A stretch of DNA of 36,103 bases, taken from an uncultured Collinsella sp. (GTDB lineage Bacteria > Actinomycetota > Coriobacteriia > Coriobacteriales > Coriobacteriaceae). The notes under the pieces were generated by a model. That model did not search any database. It had not been told where the DNA came from and saw nothing but the letters and a program-made list of their open reading frames with translations. The stretch lies in NCBI GenBank assembly GCA_900541185.1, contig UQIQ01000017.1, forward strand, positions 1 to 36,103, in the 5' to 3' direction. This document shows, in pieces, positions 31,035-36,103 of the stretch (the stretch's first letter is position 1; each line of letters begins with the position of its first letter). The position numbers were made by a program, and so were the translations under genes.

Positions 31035-31046
31035 ATAGACGTCTAT
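31035..31046. promoter_or_regulatory. Operator palindrome upstream of HAD gene
   Basis: A perfect ATAGACGTCTAT, identical to the site at 30233, 18 bases before the HAD start codon. This close position would block transcription or initiation. Confidence 0.7.
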
Positions 31047-31135
31047 ATACGTTTATTCTATCAAAGGAGATCTATCTTTCGCGACGGCATGAAAGGAGAC
31101 GGGCCCAGTAAAAGCCGGCAGGCACCTCGCCCACC

Positions 31136-31175
31136 AAAAACCACCACGATGGGGACTATTCCCATCGTGGTGGTT
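31136..31175 (-). terminator. Terminator of EF-G-like gene
   Basis: A perfect 15-bp stem (AACCACCACGATGGG, 31139-31153, with CCCATCGTGGTGGTT, 31161-31175), then TTTTTGG on the - strand. The stop of the EF-G-like gene is 80 bases away at 31255. Confidence 0.9.
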
Positions 31176-31254
31176 GCCCTACATCGATCTACTTGGCGTG
31201 GCACTTCCAGAGCGGCCCTTGCATCGGCATGCATGTTGCAGGCAAAATCACACG

Positions 31255-33330
31255 CTACTTGGCGCGACCCTCCTCATAGCGCTCGACCAGCTTGGCCTGA
31301 ACGTCATAGGGAACCTGCTCGTAGCCAGCGGGCTTCATGGTAAAGTCACCTGTGCCGCGCGTGATAGAGCGCAGGCGCGTCGAGTAATCCGCCAGCTCTG
31401 CCAGCGGCGCCTGGGCAATGACCACGGTGTCTCCGCGCTCATCGGTCTCCATGCCCGTCACGCGACCGCGCGAGGCCGAGATGTCGCCCATCACGGCGCC
31501 GGCGTAGCTCTCGGGGATAGTCACCGTAATTTCCTCGATGGGCTCCAGCACCACTGGGTCGGCATCGGCACATGCCTTGCGCAGGCCGATGCGAGCCGCC
31601 GCGCGAAACGCCATCTCGTTGGAGTCGACGCTGTGATACGAGCCGTCGTACACAGCCACGCGAATGCCCGTGAGCGGGTAGCCGGCAATGATGCCGTCCT
31701 TCATGGTCTCCTGGACGCCCTTGTCCACGGCGGGAATCAGCGAGCGCGGAATGCGGCCGCCTACGACCTCATCCACAAACTCGTAGCCGTCGCTCGTGCC
31801 GTCGGGCCCAATAAGCGGCTCCACGCGCAGCCAGCAGTCGCCGTACTGACCGGCACCACCGGTCTGCTTCTTGTGGCGGCCCTGGGCGCTCGCCGTGCGG
31901 CGGATGGTCTCGCGATACGGAATGCGGATCGGCACGCTCTTGGCCACGACCTTGGTACGGTCCTCCAAACGGTTGAGCAGCACCGAAACCTGCGCCTCAC
32001 CCACGGCGGAGATAATGGTCTGGCCGGTCTCCTCGTCACGATCGATGCTCATGGTCGGATCGGCCTTGCAGGCCTTCTCGATAAACGTGTAGAGCTTCTC
32101 TTCGTCCCCGCGATTCTCGGCCTCGATGGCAATGCGGTACTGCGAGTTGGGGAACTTAAACGCCGCAGCCTCGACCTTGCCGGTAATCGAGAGCGTATCG
32201 CCCGTCTCGGCCGCCAGCTTGGGTGCCACGATAATGTCGCCGGCATAGGCGTGACCGACCTCGGTCATGTCGCGGCCGCACATCACATACAGGTGAGCCA
32301 GACGGTCGCCCTTGCGCGTGCGCGCGTTGACCAGCTCAAGGCCCGGCTCAAGCGTACCCGTCAGCACCTTAATAAAGCTGATGCGACCCTGCTGCGGATC
32401 GGCCAGGGTCTTAAACACAAACGCCACCGGGCGGTCATCGTCGCTTGAAATCTTGAGCGAATCGCCGTCGATAAGCGGCATCTCGCCGTAGTCGGTCGGC
32501 GCCGGGAAGTATGTGGCGATGTCGTCCATCAGCGAGTTGACGCCCTGCTCCTTAATGCAATCGCCCGCAAAGACCGGCACAAAGATGCGCTCGGCGATCG
32601 CCTTCGACAGCAGGCCTTCAAGCTCCTCCTGCGTCAGCGTCTCCTCGCCTTCCAAGTACTTCATCATCAGTTCGTCGTCAGCCTCGGCCACCAGCTCGCA
32701 CAGATGGTCATGGGCTTCCTCGGCCTGGGCACGATACTCCTCGGGAATCTCCGACTCAACGGCTTCGGTGCCGTTGCAATGGCGCGCCTTCATGCGCACC
32801 AGGTCGATGATGCCGTCAAAGTCCTCGCCCTCGCCCCAGGGAAGGGTCACGGCGCCCAGGCGCGTGCCAAAGCGCTCTTGCAGCAGGTCCATCGTGGTCG
32901 CAAAGCTGGCCTCGGAGCGCGACAGGCGGTTTACGAACACCGCACGCGCCAGACGCAGGTCCTCGGCGGCATACCAGAGCTTAACCGTCGTAGGCTGCGG
33001 GCCGGCCTCGGCGTCGACCACAAACAGAGCCGTCTCGCAGACGCTCATCGCGGCAAAGGCATCGCCGATAAAATCGGGGTAGCACGGGGCATCGAGCACA
33101 TTGATGCGCGCGCCCTTCCAGTCGATCGGCGCGATGGTCGTCGAGATGGAGAATGAACGCTTGACCTCTTCGGGGTCATAGTCGAGCGTGGGCTTGGTGC
33201 CGTCGTGGCCGCCCAGGCGGGCGGTCTTGCCGGAAAGGTGGAGCATGGCCTCGGCGAGCGAAGTCTTGCCCACCCCGCCTTGGCCTACGAGCACCACGTT
33301 CCTTACGTTGCCGGTCTTGGGAGCACCCAT
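31255..33330 (-). CDS. Elongation factor G-like protein with altered GTPase motifs
   Basis: A 691-residue translational GTPase homologue of the EF-G-like (FusA2) type. Walker A GQGGVGKT (16-23) is intact, but switch and base-recognition motifs differ: the usual DTPGH/DTPGY is DAPCY (80-84), so the invariant Gly is Cys, and NKxD is NRLS (134-137). Domains II-V look complete (LADPQQGRISFIKVLTGTL, then GGAGQYGD, and YAGAVMGDISASRGRVTG). EF-G-like paralogues of Actinobacteria have unclear functions; this one may bind guanine nucleotide weakly or not hydrolyse it. AAGGAGG precedes the ATG at 33330; the frame extends upstream to a TTG at 33441 without homology. It is a single-gene unit by its terminator. 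Confidence 0.88.
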   Translation of the reverse strand: MGAPKTGNVRNVVLVGQGGVGKTSLAEAMLHLSGKTARLGGHDGTKPTLDYDPEEVKRSFSISTTIAPIDWKGARINVLDAPCYPDFIGDAFAAMSVCETALFVVDAEAGPQPTTVKLWYAAEDLRLARAVFVNRLSRSEASFATTMDLLQERFGTRLGAVTLPWGEGEDFDGIIDLVRMKARHCNGTEAVESEIPEEYRAQAEEAHDHLCELVAEADDELMMKYLEGEETLTQEELEGLLSKAIAERIFVPVFAGDCIKEQGVNSLMDDIATYFPAPTDYGEMPLIDGDSLKISSDDDRPVAFVFKTLADPQQGRISFIKVLTGTLEPGLELVNARTRKGDRLAHLYVMCGRDMTEVGHAYAGDIIVAPKLAAETGDTLSITGKVEAAAFKFPNSQYRIAIEAENRGDEEKLYTFIEKACKADPTMSIDRDEETGQTIISAVGEAQVSVLLNRLEDRTKVVAKSVPIRIPYRETIRRTASAQGRHKKQTGGAGQYGDCWLRVEPLIGPDGTSDGYEFVDEVVGGRIPRSLIPAVDKGVQETMKDGIIAGYPLTGIRVAVYDGSYHSVDSNEMAFRAAARIGLRKACADADPVVLEPIEEITVTIPESYAGAVMGDISASRGRVTGMETDERGDTVVIAQAPLAELADYSTRLRSITRGTGDFTMKPAGYEQVPYDVQAKLVERYEEGRAK

Positions 33331-33640
33331 GATGACCTCCTTGCAGGGTCGCGCGCGATGCGCGACGCCAACGGGGAGAGTTCGCGGTCGATGCCGTCCC
33401 GGGAGCAGCACGGTCGGCAGCCGAGCCGACTCACCCTCCAAATGTCCTATGCCACCACCCTACCCTTGCAGTCGCCTGTCCATGCAGACCTTTCGGCACG
33501 CGTATGAATACGGGCGGCGAGAGGAGGAGGCGAGCATGCGAGGCGATTATTGAACCCCGCCGATGCAAATAAAATGCCGCCGCAGGCCGTAAGACCTGCG
33601 GCGGCTTCACCTCAATTAATAGTTGAGTAAATAGCTGAGC
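33331..33640. other. Intergenic region before EF-G-like gene
   Basis: About 310 bases without a supported gene. It contains the leader of the EF-G-like gene and, at 33571-33605, the terminator of the ABC importer operon. A GGAGGAGG purine tract at 33521 is not followed by a frame I trust. No clear promoter pair is seen. Confidence 0.45.
33571..33605 (-). terminator. Terminator of amino-acid ABC importer operon
   Basis: A perfect 11-bp stem GCCGCCGCAGG (33576-33586) with CCTGCGGCGGC (33595-33605), then ATTTTATTTG on the - strand. It starts 36 bases after the ATPase stop. Confidence 0.9.
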
Positions 33641-34405
33641 CTACCCCTCGATACGGCTCAAGAACTCACGGGTACGCTGCTCGCGCGGATGATCGATAAC
33701 CTGCTCGGCCGGACCCTCCTCAACAATGCGGCCGCCATCCATAAAGACCACGCGGTCGGCAACGTCGCGGGCAAACTGCATCGCGTGCGTCACGATCACC
33801 ATCGTCATATTCTGCGCAGCCAGATCCTTGATGACGCGCAGAACCTCGGCCGTCAGCTCTGGATCGAGCGCCGAGGTCGGCTCATCAAAGAACAAGATTT
33901 CCGGGTCGAGCGCCAGGGCGCGGGCAATACTCACGCGCTGCTGCTGCCCGCCCGAAAGCTCGCAGGGCACCTTGTTCTCGTTACCCGTAAGCCCCATTTG
34001 TGCAATAAGCTCGTGTGCGCGGGCCTCCGCCTGCTCGCGCGGGCGCTTAAGCACGCGGATCGGTGCATCGGTGATGTTTTTCATCACGGTATAGTGCGGG
34101 AACAGATTGTAGTTCTGAAACACCAGACCAAACCGCGAGCGCGCCCGTTTAGGCACATCGCCCTTTGCGTACACCGCGCCCGAACCCGCATCCGTCGCGA
34201 CGGCAAGGTCGCCAAACGAGAGCGAGCCACCGTCGAGAGTCTCGAGCAGCGTGGCGCAGCGCAGCAGCGTGGACTTACCGCCGCCCGAAGGCCCGATAAT
34301 CGCCACGACCTCGCCACGCTTTACCTCAAGCGAGATATCCTTGAGTACCTCATTGCCGCCAAACGCCTTACGCGCGTTTTCGATTTTCATCACTGAGTTA
34401 GTCAT
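33641..34405 (-). CDS. Polar amino-acid ABC importer, ATPase
   Basis: A 254-residue ATPase of the GlnQ/HisP type that powers uptake of a polar amino acid. GPSGGGKST is Walker A, QNYNLFPH the Q-loop, LSGGQQQRVSIARAL the signature, ILFFDEPTSALDPE Walker B and VTHAMQFA the switch His. The C terminus is short, without a regulatory domain. The ATG at 34405 overlaps the end of the permease gene by 8 bases, so translation is coupled; no clean ribosome site is seen. An ATG at 34390 is the alternative. It is the last gene of the operon, before a terminator. Confidence 0.95.
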   Translation of the reverse strand: MTNSVMKIENARKAFGGNEVLKDISLEVKRGEVVAIIGPSGGGKSTLLRCATLLETLDGGSLSFGDLAVATDAGSGAVYAKGDVPKRARSRFGLVFQNYNLFPHYTVMKNITDAPIRVLKRPREQAEARAHELIAQMGLTGNENKVPCELSGGQQQRVSIARALALDPEILFFDEPTSALDPELTAEVLRVIKDLAAQNMTMVIVTHAMQFARDVADRVVFMDGGRIVEEGPAEQVIDHPREQRTREFLSRIEG

Positions 34406-35051
34406 GATAATAGTCCAGCTTCTTTTCGGCGGCGCCCAGCAGCATCTCGACCACAAAGTTAAAGACCCAGTAAATCAGCGCCGCGATCGCAAACGGCACC
34501 ATGCTCACTTGCGAGGCGACCAGCGCCTTGGCCGTCGAGAACATCTCCCCCACGCCAATGGCAAACGCCAGCGACGTGTCCTTGACCAGCGTGATGATCT
34601 CGTTGCCCATCGCCGGCAGAATACGCTTGGCAACCTGCGGCATCACAATGTACAAAAACGTCTGCAGGCGCGAGTAGCCCAGCACCTCGGCGGCCTCGTA
34701 TTGACCGCGCGGAATGGACTGCAGGCCCGAGCGATAGATCTCGGCAAAGTAACCGGCGTAGTTGATGATGAACGCTACGACGCACGCCGTCCACTTGGAA
34801 TCGGGCGTGAGCGAAATGCCGAACACGTAGTACGGGGCAAAGTAGATGGCAAACATCTGCAGCATGAGCGGCGTGCCGCGCATAACCGAGATATAGATGC
34901 GCGCAATCCAGCGGAGCGGCGCAATTTTGCTCATGCGCATAAACGCCACGGGAATTCCCAGCGGAATCGACCCCAGCAGCGTCAGCACAAACAACTGCAA
35001 ACTGACCAAGAAGCCCTGGCCAAGCATTTGCATCATGACCTGAATAGACAT
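34398..35051 (-). CDS. Polar amino-acid ABC importer, permease
   Basis: A 217-residue membrane subunit of the HisM/GlnP family. It has about five helices and the EAA loop QYEAAEVLGYSRLQTFLYIVMPQ, which contacts the ATPase; SVMRGTPLMLQM and YAGYFAEIYRSGLQSIP are also typical. The ATG at 35051 shares a base with the stop codon of the binding-protein gene (TAATG). One permease gene is present, so it would form a homodimer. Confidence 0.95.
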   Translation of the reverse strand: MSIQVMMQMLGQGFLVSLQLFVLTLLGSIPLGIPVAFMRMSKIAPLRWIARIYISVMRGTPLMLQMFAIYFAPYYVFGISLTPDSKWTACVVAFIINYAGYFAEIYRSGLQSIPRGQYEAAEVLGYSRLQTFLYIVMPQVAKRILPAMGNEIITLVKDTSLAFAIGVGEMFSTAKALVASQVSMVPFAIAALIYWVFNFVVEMLLGAAEKKLDYYHD

Positions 35052-35911
35052 TACTTGAGCACCCAATTATCGAAAGATAGACCATAGCTTGAATACTTGT
35101 CGCAGAGATCCTTAACCGTACCGTCATCGTAGAGTGCCTTGAGCGACTCGGTCACGGCGTCGGCCGACTTGGTGTCGCCCTTCTTAAAGCCGACGGCGTA
35201 GTGCTCGCTGGACAGCGGCTTGTCGAGCTGCGTATAGGCATCGGGCTTGGCGGCAAGCTGATACTGAGCGATCGAGAGGTCACAGGCAACGGCATCGACT
35301 GCACCACTCTCGAGCTGCATAAACGCCGTGTTGTACTCACCGATGGTATCGAGCGTGGCAAACGTCGCGGCCAGATCATTCTGGTCGCCCTCGAGCACAT
35401 CCTGTGCGGCGGAATCAGTCTGGGTAATCACGGTCTTGCCGGCAAGATCGTCCCAGCTCTTGATACCCGCGTCCTTCTTGACCACGAGCACCTGCTCGTT
35501 AAGCATGTAAGGCTCGGAGAACGTGTAGCCGTCCTCGCGGCCCTCCATGGTAAAGCCGTTCCAGATGCAGTTGATGGCACCCGAGTTGAGCAGCGTGTCC
35601 TTGGCATCCCAGTCGATAGCCTCATACTCAACGTCCCAGCCCTGCTTGTCGGCAACGGCCTTGGCAAGGTCGAGGTCAAAGCCGGTGTACTCGCCATCGT
35701 CGCCTACAAAGCCATACGGAGGATAGGACTTGTCAAAGCCCACGACGAGCTTCTTGGACTCCGCAGCGCCCTTCACATCCTTGGCTGCAGCAGAACCGGC
35801 AGCGGAACCCTTACCGGCACCACCGCCGCAACCGACAAGACCAAGGCCAAGCACCGTGGCGAGCGAGCCGGCTAGACCAACAAATTGACGACGAGACATA
35901 TCGGTATTCAT
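35051..35911 (-). CDS. Polar amino-acid ABC importer, substrate-binding lipoprotein
   Basis: A 286-residue extracellular binding protein. The signal (MNTDMSRRQFVGLAG, then LGLGLVGCGG) contains a twin-arginine motif SRRQF and a lipobox ending at Cys, so it is likely a Tat- or Sec-exported lipoprotein. After a Gly/Ala/Ser linker the SBP_bac_3 domain starts (VVGFDKSYPPYGFVGDDGEYTGFDLDLAKAVA) and continues through NGFTMEGREDGYTFSEPY and GVDAVACD-like loops. GFD-LDLAKAVA and EYTGFDLDL are typical of glutamine/arginine/cystine binders; the ligand is not certain. The ATG at 35911 follows AGGGGG with 6-base spacing. It is the first gene of the operon. Confidence 0.94.
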   Translation of the reverse strand: MNTDMSRRQFVGLAGSLATVLGLGLVGCGGGAGKGSAAGSAAAKDVKGAAESKKLVVGFDKSYPPYGFVGDDGEYTGFDLDLAKAVADKQGWDVEYEAIDWDAKDTLLNSGAINCIWNGFTMEGREDGYTFSEPYMLNEQVLVVKKDAGIKSWDDLAGKTVITQTDSAAQDVLEGDQNDLAATFATLDTIGEYNTAFMQLESGAVDAVACDLSIAQYQLAAKPDAYTQLDKPLSSEHYAVGFKKGDTKSADAVTESLKALYDDGTVKDLCDKYSSYGLSFDNWVLK

Positions 35912-35929
35912 GGTATTCCCCCTTGATGG

Positions 35930-35949
35930 CACTTTAGTTAGGTAAAGTG
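35930..35949. promoter_or_regulatory. Operator candidate CACTTTA-N6-TAAAGTG
   Basis: Perfect 7-bp inverted repeat with a 6-base spacer, in the leader of the amino-acid importer operon, about +12 to +31 from the predicted start. A regulator is not identified. Confidence 0.45.
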
Positions 35950-35967
35950 AGTCATGTAACGTTCAGA

Positions 35968-35996
35968 ATCATACACTCTACCTTGATAAAGTACAA
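35968..35996 (-). promoter_or_regulatory. Promoter of amino-acid importer operon
   Basis: On the - strand -35 TTGTAC (35996-35991), a 17-base spacer and -10 TATGAT (35973-35968). The start codon is 57 bases beyond the -10. Confidence 0.65.
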
Positions 35997-36055
35997 GGGA
36001 GGGTTTGCCCGGCGTGGGCGGGGAGCGGCGCGTAATTAAGTTTCCTGCTCTACAG

Positions 36056-36103
36056 CTGTCTCTTATACACATCTGACGCTGCCGACGACTTAATAGGTGT
36101 AGA
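36056..36103. other. Illumina Nextera adapter read-through (not genomic)
   Basis: 36056-36074 CTGTCTCTTATACACATCT is the Tn5 mosaic end, 36075-36088 GACGCTGCCGACGA is the Nextera Read 1 adapter (reverse strand), 36089-36096 CTTAATAG is an 8-base index and 36097-36103 GTGTAGA starts the P5 tail. From memory, the index reverse-complements to the i5 sequence CTATTAAG listed as S518. These bases are a library artefact. Confidence 0.97.

Noticed and set aside
31174..32448. A + strand frame of 424 codons
   Set aside because: It is antisense to the EF-G-like gene, with no ribosome site or domain.
1..36103. CRISPR array, insertion sequence or prophage genes
   Set aside because: I found no regularly spaced repeats, transposase, integrase or phage structural genes in either strand.

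Overview
The window reads as chromosomal DNA of a high-GC actinobacterium of the Coriobacteriia, most likely a gut Collinsella. This is inferred from GC-rich coding sequence, the gene mix and the general look of the intergenic repeats; I see no rRNA or other taxonomic marker. The last 48 bases are not biological: they are an Illumina Nextera mosaic end, the Read 1 adapter, an 8-base index and the start of the P5 tail. The window therefore stops at a contig end with untrimmed adapter.

Layout. 1-304: a repeat-like segment with a perfect 20-bp hairpin. 305-3.6 kb: a TadA-glycerate kinase fusion, tRNA-Ser(TGA), a TetR regulator and a LemA protein. 4.0-7.0 kb: ilvE, a DedA membrane protein and cysE. 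7.1-11.3 kb: a MarR regulator with a heterodimeric ABC exporter, in one overlapping operon with a visible promoter and repeated operator-like boxes. 11.4-16.9 kb: a small hypothetical protein, a nitroreductase, a single-pass membrane protein, a degenerate AAA+/Fis-type regulator, a YeiH-type exporter and a divergent GntR/FCD regulator. 16.9-23.4 kb: glmS, a LacI regulator, a HAD phosphatase, larE and a secreted nuclease. 23.7-31.0 kb: a carbohydrate locus with a GntR/UTRA regulator, a full glucitol-type PTS (IIA, GutM, IIBC, IIC2), an FGGY kinase, a class II aldolase, a triosephosphate-isomerase paralogue and a HAD phosphatase. 31.2-33.3 kb: an EF-G-like protein with altered GTPase motifs. 33.6-35.9 kb: a polar amino-acid ABC importer operon.

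How the genes may work together. The PTS locus encodes import and phosphorylation, a second kinase step, aldol cleavage and triose isomerisation. It has no polyol dehydrogenase, which points to a ketose or an unusual substrate rather than simple sorbitol use. Near-identical ATAGACGTCTAT palindromes precede the aldolase and HAD genes, and a half-site precedes IIC2; the UTRA regulator is the obvious candidate to bind them. The exporter pair shows the asymmetric ATP-site arrangement of heterodimeric exporters.

The least explained signals are non-coding. A ~135-nt element occurs twice (after the nitroreductase and after larE), starts next to the stop codon in sense orientation, and shows seven compensatory base-pair changes between copies. 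Separately, five hairpins with different stems share a GGGAC(A/G)G loop motif and sit mostly just after stop codons.
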